A stretch of 40,717 bases of DNA from Hyella patelloides LEGE 07179 (GTDB lineage: Bacteria > Cyanobacteriota > Cyanobacteriia > Cyanobacteriales > Xenococcaceae): contig NZ_LR213793.1 of NCBI RefSeq assembly GCF_900659865.1, positions 1 through 40,717 of the forward strand, read 5' to 3'. The translations under genes were made by a program, and so were the position numbers. How positions within the stretch are numbered: the stretch's first letter is position 1; the number at the start of each line of letters is the position of its first letter. The notes beneath the pieces are model-generated. The model did no database searches, was not told where the DNA came from, and saw only the letters and a program-made list of their open reading frames with translations. Below are positions 1 through 8,313 of this stretch, piece by piece.

Positions 1-533
1 TAAGCCGTTTCATCTCCATTTAGTCTGGCTGTTTCTGCTGCTAATTGAATCGCCCAACCCAGGTTAGCCTGTAAACAAAACGCACCGTTTTCATACGCCC
101 AGTCCGAGTATAAATCGTATCCTACCATAGCAGGTGAGATCGCCTTTAATCGAGAAGACTTCCCCATAGCTGCATATAGTTGCGTCATTCCCTGATAGGA
201 AAAACCATACATCCCAATATCACCTGTACTTCCTGGTAATTGGGATACCCAATCAATCGTATCAATCCCGTCTGTTATTTCTGTTTCAAAAAGCTTGAAT
301 TCTCCTTCTGATGTACCTCTTCCCCGCACATCTTGAATCACCACTAGATACCCTTGGGCAGCATACCACATGGGATGAGCATAAACCACCGTAGATGCGA
401 TCGCTTTTCCATAAGGCTGTCTCATCAGTAGTATTGGTAGCTCTTCTTGAGTATCAGGGCGATAAATAGCTGCGTCTAACCTGACACCATCTCTGGTAAT
501 CATCGAAGCAGTTTCTTGACGAATTTTCAGCAT
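1..533 (-). CDS. CocE/NonD-type alpha/beta hydrolase (peptidase S15 family), 3' end outside window
   Basis: Partial gene: the first 177 codons are present and the reading frame runs off the left edge. The ATG at 533 opens a protein that begins MLKIRQETASMITRDG and continues with a typical S15 core: a strand-rich N-terminus, the segment VIQDVRGRGTSEGEF near residues 65-79, and the nucleophile motif G-F-S-Y-Q-G with Ser112. The family comprises X-Pro dipeptidyl-peptidase-like and cocaine-esterase-like serine hydrolases; the Asp and His of the triad would lie in the missing part. It starts 25 bp after the stop of the hydrolase at 559-1557 on the same strand, so the two are probably co-transcribed. 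The substrate cannot be predicted. No signal peptide is visible, so it is probably cytoplasmic. Confidence 0.85.
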   Translation of the reverse strand, partial: MLKIRQETASMITRDGVRLDAAIYRPDTQEELPILLMRQPYGKAIASTVVYAHPMWYAAQGYLVVIQDVRGRGTSEGEFKLFETEITDGIDTIDWVSQLPGSTGDIGMYGFSYQGMTQLYAAMGKSSRLKAISPAMVGYDLYSDWAYENGAFCLQANLGWAIQLAAETARLNGDETA

Positions 534-558
534 TATTAACGAATAAGGAGCTAACTTT

Positions 559-1557
559 TTACTTCATATGAGATTTAAACCACTCAATAATTCTCTTCTC
601 GCTATTTTCTCGATTAAATGACAAGAAATGGTCATCTCCTTCGTAAACGATTAATTGATGTGATTTTTGAGATTCTTGTAACTTTTGTGCCAATGCTAAA
701 GCTTGGCTATCTAGGTTACATCGCCAATCGGCACTGCCATGTAAAATTAGAATTGGGGAATCAAGCTTATCTGACCAGTATACAGCAGAGCGATCGCGTA
801 AACATGACCCACGATTTTTTTTAAGATCGGGGATTAATTTTTGCCATCTATTGAGCAGTTCGGGAAATGTATTAAGATTGGCTTCGAGGTCTGACAAACC
901 ACCAATTACTGCCACAGCATTGACACTAATACCCTGTTTTAGAGTCAAATAACTCGTCATTCCGCCACGCGATGCACCAAACATAAAAATATTGTTTGTA
1001 TCGATATATTCTAGAGATTTAGCAAGCGGAATTAAATTTAGAACGTCATGAATATCTGCACCACCAAACTCTTCTTTTCCTTGACCTCCATCATTACCAC
1101 GGTATTGCGAACCTATTACGACAAAGCCGTTGCTAAGAAAATTATAAAATCCAAACCTTAACCCCAGTCTAGGAGTTAACTTTCCTAATTCGAGACTTCC
1201 ACCTCGATTAACAATAATTAGTGGTAGCTTTCTACCTTCAGTATTCTTGGGCTTCCAAATATAGCCGATAACTTTTAAGCCATCACTCCAATATTCGATA
1301 CGCTTACATTCAAAACCCACATAAGCTCTTTTTAATTCAAACTCTTCTTTGGTTGGAAGAAAAGGTACAAGTTGCTCCCAAGATTGCATGACAACACCTC
1401 GTTGTTGAGCATATTCAAATTCCGATAAGTAAGCTTTTTTCTGTTTTTCAATAAACTGCTCATATATTTGATGTTTTGGCTGACAGACAGACTGCTTGAT
1501 AATAACGCCATTCTTCTGTGATGCAACATCATATTGTCTAAACTTTAAGACACCCAT
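559..1557 (-). CDS. Alpha/beta hydrolase of the prolyl-oligopeptidase (S9) type
   Basis: A 332-residue protein with a complete alpha/beta-hydrolase catalytic domain in its C-terminal two thirds. The nucleophile elbow is G-A-S-R-G-G (Ser196), the acid is probably Asp277 in HGSADWR, and the base is His310 in EGDDHF. The GxSxGG elbow with a C-terminal HGxxDxR segment is typical of S9 acylaminoacyl-peptidase or dienelactone-hydrolase-like enzymes. The N-terminal 80 residues are charged, possibly coiled, and too short for the beta-propeller of true prolyl oligopeptidases. There is no signal peptide. It is the first gene of an apparent two-gene minus-strand unit, followed 25 bp later by a second serine hydrolase, which suggests a shared role in peptide or ester breakdown. 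The exact substrate is unknown. Confidence 0.85.
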   Translation of the reverse strand: MGVLKFRQYDVASQKNGVIIKQSVCQPKHQIYEQFIEKQKKAYLSEFEYAQQRGVVMQSWEQLVPFLPTKEEFELKRAYVGFECKRIEYWSDGLKVIGYIWKPKNTEGRKLPLIIVNRGGSLELGKLTPRLGLRFGFYNFLSNGFVVIGSQYRGNDGGQGKEEFGGADIHDVLNLIPLAKSLEYIDTNNIFMFGASRGGMTSYLTLKQGISVNAVAVIGGLSDLEANLNTFPELLNRWQKLIPDLKKNRGSCLRDRSAVYWSDKLDSPILILHGSADWRCNLDSQALALAQKLQESQKSHQLIVYEGDDHFLSFNRENSEKRIIEWFKSHMK

Positions 1558-1787
1558 AATTTTCTACCACTAATCCATTGCAGCATTTGAGATAATTTCA
1601 TAAAGAGCTTTTTTAAACTAAAGACTTGAGATTATTTTACTGTGGCTTGCTTGCACCATAAATACTTTTGCGACACTTCTAGTTCTCCAAAGATACTTGA
1701 GATTAAGGGAAACTGGAATAAAAATGTTATGATTGTGCCAATTTTATAACCATATATCCAAATTATTACCTGAAATTCATATAAAAT

Positions 1788-2774
1788 ATGATGCTGGCAA
1801 CAAATAATACTAATACAGCAATAATTACTCCCGTTTCCATAGATTATTTATTGGAAGTTTTTGCTGAATTTTTAGATATAGATGTTAGTGCGGGAGACGC
1901 AGCATCAGACACATTAAAAACTTATCGCCGTCAATTACAACAGTTTCTTCAGTGGTGCGATAAACATCAAATTCATCCTGCCGATGCGATCAAAGATGAT
2001 GTGAAACGCTATCGTCGGTGGATGATTAAAACTAAACAATATAAACCCGCTACTATCGCTCTAAAATTAGCAGTTGTCAGACGTTTTTATCAAGCTGCTG
2101 TAGAAAAAGGTTTGCTGGGAATTAATCCCGCAGCAGGTGTTAAACCACCAAGAGAAAAACGCGATCCTGCCGATAAAATAACTTATTTAGAAACCGAAGA
2201 AGTTAATCAATTATTACAAGTAATTCCTGAAGATGGCTCAATAAAATGTGCTAGAGATCGAGCTATTATTGCAATTATGGCATTAGAAGGAACTCGTACC
2301 ATTGAGTTACATCGAGCAGATATTTCTAGTTTAGTTAGGCAGGGAAAGAATCTCGGTATTAGAGTAGAAGGAAAGCGCAGTATTCGGGTAGTTCCTTTAA
2401 CACCAGAAATTGCCAAAGTATTGGTTTTTTATCTGAAGTTAAGAGAAGCAACAGGAGAAAAACTCAGACCCCATCGCCCTCTCTTTATTGCTGTAGGAAA
2501 TCGTGCAGGAGGTAAGAGAATTTCTCGGCGAGGTATCAGATTAATTGTGGATAAATACCTCAATAAAGCAGACTTAAAACACAATCCTGGGAGAACTATT
2601 TCCGCCCACAGTTTAAGGCATACTGCGGGTACTTTAGCACTTAGATCGGGAGCAGAATTACGCCAAGTACAAGATTTACTAGGACATAGTGACCCCCGTA
2701 CTACTTGTATTTATGCTCATGTAGGGGATAGATGGGAAAATAATCCTGCTTTGAATTTGGATATTGATATTTAA
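1788..2774 (+). CDS. Tyrosine recombinase / XerC-like site-specific integrase
   Basis: A 328-residue protein with the two-domain layout of tyrosine recombinases. An N-terminal SAM-like core-binding domain (residues about 20-115, with [15 protein letters not shown]) is followed by the catalytic domain. Catalytic residues are visible: Arg170 ([13 protein letters not shown]), His274 and Arg277 ([10 protein letters not shown]), His300 ([10 protein letters not shown]) and the nucleophile Tyr309 (CIYAHV). It is complete and about the length of XerC/XerD, so it may be a chromosomal or cassette-type recombinase rather than a phage integrase. There is no strong Shine-Dalgarno; ATGATG at 1788 offers two possible starts. 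No attachment-site repeats or excisionase are evident. It stands alone upstream of lpxC, where other cyanobacteria often have bamA, which fits a local rearrangement (inference). Confidence 0.9.
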   Translation: MMLATNNTNTAIITPVSIDYLLEVFAEFLDIDVSAGDAASDTLKTYRRQLQQFLQWCDKHQIHPADAIKDDVKRYRRWMIKTKQYKPATIALKLAVVRRFYQAAVEKGLLGINPAAGVKPPREKRDPADKITYLETEEVNQLLQVIPEDGSIKCARDRAIIAIMALEGTRTIELHRADISSLVRQGKNLGIRVEGKRSIRVVPLTPEIAKVLVFYLKLREATGEKLRPHRPLFIAVGNRAGGKRISRRGIRLIVDKYLNKADLKHNPGRTISAHSLRHTAGTLALRSGAELRQVQDLLGHSDPRTTCIYAHVGDRWENNPALNLDIDI

Positions 2775-2916
2775 TTTAACTGGTTAGTAGTTAGTAGTTA
2801 GTGGGTAGAGACGTTCTGTCAAAATGTCTGTACATTAGTTAGTAGTTAGTGGATAGAGACCTCTTATTTCGTATCTCTACAGTATTGATTGATAAATGTT
2901 AAATGTTAAATAATAA
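2775..2916. repeat. Spacer with TTAGTAG-type short repeats and an AGACGTT hairpin
   Basis: The spacer between the recombinase and lpxC contains two runs of GTTAGTAGTTAGTGG-like text and an imperfect hairpin at 2809-2829 (AGACGTT pairing with AATGTCT, one G-U). The same text types recur elsewhere in this window, so these are dispersed cyanobacterial short repeats. The hairpin could end transcription of the recombinase gene, but no clear T-run follows it. Confidence 0.6.
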
Positions 2917-3744
2917 ATGATGAATACTATTCTCAAACAAGCATTTGAATTATCAGGAGTAGGGTTACATTCTGGTATTACTACTACAGTAAAAGTAACT
3001 CCCGCATCATTAGGGAAAGGAAGATATTTTATTCGTATAGATTTACCAGATAAACCAAAAATTCCTGCTACTGTTAACGCTGTCAGTCAAACTACTCTTT
3101 CTACAGAATTAGCAGCAGGAGAAGCCAAGGTAAGAACGGTAGAACATTTATTAGCTGCTTTATCCGCTAGTGGCATTAATGATGCTTGTATCGAAATAGA
3201 TGGTGCAGAAGTTCCCCTATTGGATGGTTCGGCAAAAGTTTGGGTAGAAGCAATTAAAAAAGCAGGAATGGTAGTAAATGAGCCTCAATTATCCGATCTG
3301 CAACTTCTTTCTCCCATAGTGATTCAAGAGCAGGACAGTTTTGTCGCAGCCATACCCGCAGCAGAAACCCGTTTTACCTATGGTATCGATTTTCCCTATA
3401 AAGCGATCGCTAATCAATGGCATAGTTGGCATCCTACAACAGAAGATTTTGCCACAGAAATCGCTCCCGCCCGCACTTTTGGTTTTGCCGAACAAATAGA
3501 ACAATTAAAACAAGCGGGTTTAATTAAAGGAGGAAACCTTGATAATGCTTTGGTTTGTAGCCATGAAGGTTGGTTAAATCCACCATTGAGATTTACGAAT
3601 GAGCCAGCCCGTCATAAACTATTAGACTTAGTGGGAGATCTCAGTTTACTGGGTTCATTTCCCCAAGCTCATTTTATTGCTTATAAAGCGAGCCACAAAT
3701 TACATATTGAACTAGCAAAAAAATTATTAATGGTTAATAGTTAG
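2917..3744 (+). CDS. lpxC: UDP-3-O-acyl-N-acetylglucosamine deacetylase
   Basis: LpxC performs the committed step of lipid A synthesis, zinc-dependent deacetylation of UDP-3-O-acyl-GlcNAc in the cytoplasm. The 275-residue protein starts with the family signature LSGVGLHSG. It has the zinc ligands His77 ([11 protein letters not shown]), His233 and Asp237 ([10 protein letters not shown]), the DGSA motif near 103 and the catalytic His260 region ([14 protein letters not shown]). It is slightly shorter than the enterobacterial enzyme, as usual for cyanobacteria. ATGATG at 2917/2920 gives two adjacent start choices. It heads the lpxC-fabZ-lpxA series, with spacers of 115 and 112 bp filled by short repeats, so the genes may be read together but are not tightly packed. 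Confidence 0.97.
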   Translation: MMNTILKQAFELSGVGLHSGITTTVKVTPASLGKGRYFIRIDLPDKPKIPATVNAVSQTTLSTELAAGEAKVRTVEHLLAALSASGINDACIEIDGAEVPLLDGSAKVWVEAIKKAGMVVNEPQLSDLQLLSPIVIQEQDSFVAAIPAAETRFTYGIDFPYKAIANQWHSWHPTTEDFATEIAPARTFGFAEQIEQLKQAGLIKGGNLDNALVCSHEGWLNPPLRFTNEPARHKLLDLVGDLSLLGSFPQAHFIAYKASHKLHIELAKKLLMVNS

Positions 3745-3802
3745 TTGTTCGTTGTTATTACTCATGACCTTAATTACTTGCTACTTACTACTTAAAAACT
3801 CC

Positions 3803-3851
3803 CTCATTTCTCATTCCTCATTCCTCATTCCTCATTCCTCATTCCTCATTC
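3803..3851. repeat. Tandem 7-bp repeat, seven copies of CTCATTC
   Basis: Seven head-to-tail copies of the heptamer CTCATTC (the first with CTCATTT) lie directly in front of fabZ, ending 8 bp before its start codon. Heptamer arrays of this kind are the STRR class known from cyanobacterial spacers. The array takes the place where a Shine-Dalgarno would normally be, and no purine-rich ribosome site is visible for fabZ. Confidence 0.9.
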
Positions 3852-3859
3852 CTTAAAGT

Positions 3860-4297
3860 ATGACCCCTGTTTTAACCGTCGAACAAATTCATCAACTACT
3901 ACCCCATCGTTATCCTTTTGCTTTGGTAGACCGCATTATTGAGCAAGTCCCAGGAGAAAAAGCAGTAGGTCTTAAGAATGTTAGCTTTAATGAACCCTAT
4001 TTCCCTGGGCATATACCAGAAAGACCTTTGATGCCTGGCGTGCTACAAATCGAATCAATGGCACAGGTAGGGGGAACAATTTTGATGCAAATACCTGAAT
4101 TGAAAGGTAAATTTTTTGCCTTTGCAGGAATTGATAAAGCCCGCTTCCGCCGTCCTGTTGTTCCTGGCGACCAATTAATTATGACAGTGGAACTTTTATC
4201 CTTAAAACGCAACCGCATCGCCAAAATGCAGGGCAAAGGAGAGGTAGATGGACAACTTGCAGTACAAGCAGAAATGCTGTTTTCTTTGATTGATTAG
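3860..4297 (+). CDS. fabZ: (3R)-hydroxyacyl-[acyl-carrier-protein] dehydratase FabZ
   Basis: FabZ dehydrates beta-hydroxyacyl-ACP to trans-2-enoyl-ACP in type II fatty acid synthesis. At 145 residues it matches the usual length of this single hot-dog-fold enzyme. The N-terminal [14 protein letters not shown] motif, the catalytic His51 in [13 protein letters not shown] and Glu65 in VLQIESMAQ are all present. It lies between lpxC and lpxA, a conserved arrangement that couples fatty acid and lipid A synthesis, since both compete for beta-hydroxymyristoyl-ACP-type precursors. The start ATG at 3860 follows a heptamer repeat array and lacks a clear Shine-Dalgarno. Confidence 0.97.
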   Translation: MTPVLTVEQIHQLLPHRYPFALVDRIIEQVPGEKAVGLKNVSFNEPYFPGHIPERPLMPGVLQIESMAQVGGTILMQIPELKGKFFAFAGIDKARFRRPVVPGDQLIMTVELLSLKRNRIAKMQGKGEVDGQLAVQAEMLFSLID

Positions 4298-4409
4298 TTA
4301 ATTGTTGGTGGTTGGTTATTCGTGGTTAATTGTTATTTGTTGATAGTTAGTTGTGACCTATTACCTATTCCTATTACTTATTACCTATTACCTTTTCTCC
4401 TCAAATTAA

Positions 4410-5210
4410 ATGTTCGCTAATTCCTTAATTCATCCGACAGCGATTGTCCATCCTGACGCTGAACTCCATCCCACAGTTCAGATAGACCCTTATGCCATCA
4501 TTGGTGCGGAGGTAAAAATAGGTGCCAACACCAAAGTAGGCTCTCATGTAGTAATCGATGGTTGCACAGAAATTGGTAGAGATAATCAGATTTTTCCTGG
4601 TGCTGCCATTGGTCTAGACCCCCAAGACTTAAAGTATGAAGGAGCAAATAGCCTAGTTAAAATAGGAGATCGCAATAAAATCAGGGAATACGTCACGATT
4701 AATAAAGCCACAACAGAAGGGGAAGCGACTGTTATCGGCAATGACAATCTGTTAATGGCATACTCTCATGTAGCTCATAATTGCCTCATTGAAAATCAAG
4801 TTATTATTGCGAATAGTGTGGCAATGGCTGGTCACGTTACTATCGAATCTCAAGCTGTTATCAGTGGGGTGTTGGGCATCCACCAGTTTGTTCATATCGG
4901 ACGCATGGCAATGGTAGGAGGAATGACCAAAATTACTCGTGATGTTCCTCCCTATATGTTGGCCAACGATAATCCCGCCAGAGTGCGATCGCTTAATTTG
5001 GTTGGTTTAAAAAGAAAAGGCTTAACCACCGCAGAAATTAAACAATTAAGAACAGCCTTCAAACTTTTATATCGTCAAGGCTTACCTGTAGAAACTGCCA
5101 TTTCTAAGTTAGAAACTATTGCTGATTCCCAATATATTCAACATTTAAAAGATTTTCTTCAACTTTCGATTGCTGATGGCAGAAGAGGTTTGATCGCTGG
5201 AAGTAAGTAA
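4410..5210 (+). CDS. lpxA: Acyl-ACP--UDP-N-acetylglucosamine O-acyltransferase LpxA
   Basis: LpxA transfers a 3-hydroxyacyl chain from ACP to UDP-GlcNAc, the first step of lipid A synthesis. The 266-residue protein has the left-handed beta-helix hexapeptide repeats from about residue 7 to 190 (for example the IHPTAIVHPDAELHPTVQ series). The catalytic base is His123 in SHVAHNC, and the C-terminal helical region (from about 200) is that used for trimer and ACP contacts. It ends the lpxC-fabZ-lpxA run. The lpxB gene that commonly follows in cyanobacteria is not found downstream; instead there is about 1 kb of AT-rich DNA. Confidence 0.97.
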   Translation: MFANSLIHPTAIVHPDAELHPTVQIDPYAIIGAEVKIGANTKVGSHVVIDGCTEIGRDNQIFPGAAIGLDPQDLKYEGANSLVKIGDRNKIREYVTINKATTEGEATVIGNDNLLMAYSHVAHNCLIENQVIIANSVAMAGHVTIESQAVISGVLGIHQFVHIGRMAMVGGMTKITRDVPPYMLANDNPARVRSLNLVGLKRKGLTTAEIKQLRTAFKLLYRQGLPVETAISKLETIADSQYIQHLKDFLQLSIADGRRGLIAGSK

Positions 5211-5542
5211 GCCTGTATATATTAGTATTTAATGAAATATTGAAAAGTTTGAATAATGCGATCGCTAATTGTTAATCTTTATAAGAATCATTTTTAATTT
5301 AAAATTTTCTTAAAATTCCTTTAGTCTCTATTCTTAAATCTTCGATGTAGCTTTCTAAAGCCTCTAAAACATTTCTTTCAGTTGATTTATTTCCAGAGCC
5401 AAATATTGCTTTGAGCGCCTATCATACTGTCTTGCTGGTAATACTTCGACTGCTATACAAGCTCCCTCCAAACAAGAAACCGCTCACGTTTATCACACCT
5501 TTTAACTTCTGCCTTCGATTGACAGCCTGGCTAGTTTTACCC
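5211..5542. other. Gene-poor spacer downstream of lpxA with a possible coding remnant
   Basis: No intact gene is seen. On the minus strand, 5418 to 5299 reads as about 39 sense codons ending in a stop (ALKAIFGSGNKSTERNVLEA at its start, then a charged helical segment), preceded by an in-frame stop and no start codon. The composition is protein-like, so it may be the C-terminal scrap of a lost gene. I do not recognise the family. Confidence 0.35.
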
Positions 5543-5821
5543 CTATTTCTTTATTTGATGATGAAAATAAACACTCAAACGATCGCCTATGAAAGGACAA
5601 ATAACAAGAAATATTCCTAACATAGTCAATTTAATTAATAAAGAACTAAATAAAAGACTCAAGAAAAAAATTACAACAGCAAGTAATCTAGTAACTAGAG
5701 CTTCTACCTCATCTTCAATTTTAGAGCTAAAATAGATAACTAAAAAAGTAATTAAAAATCCTAAAAATGATAAAATTAAGCTCATAATTATAAATTTAAT
5801 AATTAGTTTAAAAAAAATCAC
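5543..5821 (-). CDS. Possible small membrane protein, unknown family
   Basis: A 92-codon frame that would encode a strongly hydrophobic protein: one membrane segment at about residues 4-31, an acidic stretch KIEDEVEALV near 34-43, and a long hydrophobic region at about 45-80 that could hold one or two further segments, ending in a basic tail HHQIKK. The lone acidic loop and the segment spacing look more like a real two- or three-helix membrane protein than chance. However, the DNA is AT-rich, where hydrophobic frames arise by accident, and there is no clear ribosome site. I do not recognise it, and its function is unknown. Confidence 0.4.
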   Translation of the reverse strand: MIFFKLIIKFIIMSLILSFLGFLITFLVIYFSSKIEDEVEALVTRLLAVVIFFLSLLFSSLLIKLTMLGIFLVICPFIGDRLSVYFHHQIKK

Positions 5822-6226
5822 ATGAATAATATGATTCAGATATTTATTACTGAATAGAATTTATTTTAAAGCATTATTTACACAAGTTTTAGCTCAACTT
5901 CTTAAATTTATTGAATAATTTAAAAAATGTTACTTTTGTCTAAATATTATTTAATACTTTGTTTTTTCATTTTTATTATTGTCTAAATATTATGAAGTAT
6001 CCTTTACTTTAATTTATTATACTTAATACACTCTTTTGTTACACCACTAATTCACTTAGGTCATAATTACTATTATACTATGTCTACTTGCTACAGTAGA
6101 TTTGATTGCCATCAGCTATTAACAATAAAACCAGTTAATCTTTAAATTTACTCTAATCAATTAAAGACGACTACAATCAACACAAACTGATTAATTTTAA
6201 ACTCCAAACCCATAATAAATAAATGT
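5822..6226. other. AT-rich spacer without recognisable genes
   Basis: Very AT-rich DNA with no credible frame. It holds a 15-bp direct repeat TTGTCTAAATATTAT at 5936-5950 and 5979-5993. Promoter elements for the gene at 6227 probably lie in its right part but cannot be fixed by eye. Confidence 0.5.
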
Positions 6227-6487
6227 ATGCAACTAATCTTATATAGCAAACCAGGATGTCATCTTTGCGAAGGCTTACAAGAAAAATTGGCTCAGGTGGC
6301 TAAATATGATTTCGATCTGGAGATTCGCGATATTACCACCAATGATGAATGGTTTAATGCTTATCAGTATGAGATACCTGTATTAACACAAAAACTGGAT
6401 ACCGCAGAAAAACCCTTACCTCGGCTTTCTCCTCGCGCTTCTGTAAAACAATTGGAGCAAATGTTACAGAAATATTTAGTTATTTGA
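6227..6487 (+). CDS. Glutaredoxin-like (DUF836-type) thiol protein
   Basis: An 86-residue protein with a thioredoxin/glutaredoxin fold signature. The N-terminal beta strand LILYSKPGC leads into the redox motif Cys11-His-Leu-Cys14. The cis-proline element comes next (YEIPVL, near residue 47), followed by a C-terminal helix. This small family (DUF836, glutaredoxin-like) is widespread in bacteria and plastids; a thiol-disulfide or persulfide role is presumed but substrates are not established. It is complete at the usual length. It sits 49 bp upstream of murE on the same strand and may be transcribed with it; no functional link to peptidoglycan synthesis is known to me. Confidence 0.85.
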   Translation: MQLILYSKPGCHLCEGLQEKLAQVAKYDFDLEIRDITTNDEWFNAYQYEIPVLTQKLDTAEKPLPRLSPRASVKQLEQMLQKYLVI

Positions 6488-6536
6488 GGATAACTAAACA
6501 AAAAGTTAAAACAGAAGCGATAAGATTGGGGCAATT

Positions 6537-8024
6537 ATGATGAAACTAAGGGAATTACTCAGCTTAGTAGATAACATTCAATCAGTAACCGAACATCAGG
6601 CTCTAGATCGAGAAGTGACTCGATTGTGTACTAATTCTCAAGCTTGTCAAGCAGGAGACTTGTTTATCGGAATGCCTGGTACAAGGGTAGATGGTGGGGA
6701 ATTTTGGCAGAGTGCAGTGACAGCAGGAGCGATCGCTGCTTTAGTAACTCCTGAAGCTGCAACTAAACTACCGCCCCAGGAAGATCAGTTTTTAATTCAA
6801 ACTGAAGATATGATTGCTACTTGTGGTGAGTTGGCATCTGCTTTTTATGATTATCCTGCCAAGAAGCTCAATCTAGTGGGGGTTACAGGCACAAATGGTA
6901 AGACTACCACTACTCATTTGATAGAGTATTTTTTATTGCAGTCTGAATTAGCTACAGCTTTGTTTGGTACTCTTTATACTCGTTGGCAAGGCTATCAAAA
7001 AACTGCGACTTACACCACTCCTTTTGCAGTGGATTTACAGTCTCAATTAGCTGCCACGGTATCAGCAGGGAGTCAATGTGCAGTGATGGAAGTTAGCTCT
7101 CATGCGTTGGCACAAGGTAGAGTTAAAGGCTGTAGTTTTGAGGTGGGTGTGTTTACTAATTTGACTCAAGATCACCTTGACTATCACAAGGATATGGAAG
7201 ATTATTTCCAAGCCAAAGCTTTACTGTTTAGTAAGGAATATCTTCAGGGTAAAGGGATTATTAATCTTGATGATGAGTATGGAAAAAGACTAATTGAGCA
7301 ACTAGGTAAAGATCGAGTTTGGAGTTATAGCGTTAATAACTCTGAAGCAGATTTATACACCAGCGATCTTAATTATCAAGCTACAGGGGTAAGTGGTACT
7401 TTACATACACCAGAGGGAGACATTCCTTTTACTTCTCCGTTGGTGGGACAGTTTAACTTAGCTAATTTATTGGCAGCTACAGGTACAGCTTTACACTTAG
7501 GAGTCAAGCTATCGGTGATTGCTGCTACCCTACCCCAGTTTAATGGTGTTCCTGGCAGAATGGAACGGGTACAAGTAAACGAAGAGCAAGATATTACAGT
7601 AATTGTGGATTATGCCCACACTCCTGATAGTTTAGAAAACCTGCTCAAGGCATCCCGTCCTTTTATTAAGGGTAGAATGATCTGTGTGTTTGGTTGTGGA
7701 GGCGATCGCGATCGCACAAAACGCCCCCTCATGGGTAAAATTGCAGCCGAATTAGCCGATGTGGCAATGGTTACGTCTGATAACCCTCGTACGGAAAACC
7801 CCCAACAAATCTTAGATGATGTGGTTGCAGGAATTCCCGAAAATACTGAATTTATAGTAATCGGCGATCGAGCAAAAGCGATCGCTCAAGCAATTAGTAA
7901 TGCCCAACCAAAAGACGGAGTTTTAATCGCAGGAAAAGGACATGAAGATTATCAGATTTTGGGTACAGAAAAGATTCATTTTGACGATCGCGAACAAGCT
8001 AGAGATGCTTTGAATAATCGTTAG
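6537..8024 (+). CDS. murE: UDP-MurNAc-tripeptide synthetase MurE (meso-diaminopimelate type)
   Basis: MurE adds the third amino acid to UDP-MurNAc-L-Ala-D-Glu during cytoplasmic peptidoglycan precursor synthesis. The 495-residue protein has the three Mur ligase domains. The ATP loop TGTNGKTTTTH lies near residues 117-127, the lysine expected to be carbamylated is in the segment FQAKALLFSK, and the C-terminal domain carries the DNPRTENP motif near 415. DNPR is the signature of meso-diaminopimelate-adding enzymes, as against lysine types. It is full length. Start ATGATG at 6537 is weakly supported by a purine stretch (GATTGGGG) upstream. A perfect hairpin 11 bp after the stop probably marks the transcript end. 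Confidence 0.97.
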   Translation: MMKLRELLSLVDNIQSVTEHQALDREVTRLCTNSQACQAGDLFIGMPGTRVDGGEFWQSAVTAGAIAALVTPEAATKLPPQEDQFLIQTEDMIATCGELASAFYDYPAKKLNLVGVTGTNGKTTTTHLIEYFLLQSELATALFGTLYTRWQGYQKTATYTTPFAVDLQSQLAATVSAGSQCAVMEVSSHALAQGRVKGCSFEVGVFTNLTQDHLDYHKDMEDYFQAKALLFSKEYLQGKGIINLDDEYGKRLIEQLGKDRVWSYSVNNSEADLYTSDLNYQATGVSGTLHTPEGDIPFTSPLVGQFNLANLLAATGTALHLGVKLSVIAATLPQFNGVPGRMERVQVNEEQDITVIVDYAHTPDSLENLLKASRPFIKGRMICVFGCGGDRDRTKRPLMGKIAAELADVAMVTSDNPRTENPQQILDDVVAGIPENTEFIVIGDRAKAIAQAISNAQPKDGVLIAGKGHEDYQILGTEKIHFDDREQARDALNNR

Positions 8025-8034
8025 TAGTTAGAAA

Positions 8035-8055
8035 AGACGTTCCATCAGAACGTCT
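8035..8055 (+). terminator. Hairpin downstream of murE
   Basis: A perfect 8-bp stem AGACGTTC / GAACGTCT with a 5-base loop CATCA begins 11 bp after the murE stop. No T-run follows directly, so it may work as a transcript 3' end stabiliser or a weak terminator. Related AGACGTT hairpins lie after other genes here (2809-2829, 20920-20942, 39509-39539). Confidence 0.6.
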
Positions 8056-8073
8056 GTAAAGTAGTTAGTGGTT

Positions 8074-8231
8074 CAATACTGTTCGGTTAACAATTATTGG
8101 AGCGAGAGTGAGGTGAGGGGAAAGGACAAAGGGGAAGGGGAAAAGGTTATTTTTACATTCCTTTTCCCTTTACCCATTAACCTTTTACCAACCCTACCAA
8201 TCAATAAAAGAGGCTTATCCGAACAGTATTG
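8074..8231. mobile_element. MITE-like element, 158 bp, with 13-bp terminal inverted repeats and 10-bp target duplication
   Basis: The ends CAATACTGTTCGG (8074-8086) and CCGAACAGTATTG (8219-8231) are perfect 13-bp inverted repeats; extended to 17 bp they match at 16 positions. The element is immediately flanked on both sides by GTTAGTGGTT (8064-8073 and 8232-8241), as expected for a 10-bp target-site duplication. There is no coding capacity inside. A 10-bp duplication fits non-autonomous relatives of IS4-type elements (family knowledge); the actual partner transposase is not in the window. It inserted into TTAGTGG-type spacer repeat DNA, so part of the flanking match could predate insertion. 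Confidence 0.8.
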
Positions 8232-8313
8232 GTTAGTGGTTAGTTGTTCTTTGCTCGTAGCTCGTGGCTCGTTGTTTAATACGGAATCTACTTATTACTT
8301 GCTAGCTTGTTTC

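Noticed and set aside
3803-3851. Possible CRISPR array
   Set aside because: The units are 7 bp head-to-tail without spacers, so it is a simple tandem repeat; no cas genes are present.
5411-5620. A 69-codon plus-strand frame downstream of lpxA
   Set aside because: It overlaps a coding scrap and the 3' end of a better membrane-protein candidate on the other strand, and has no ribosome site.
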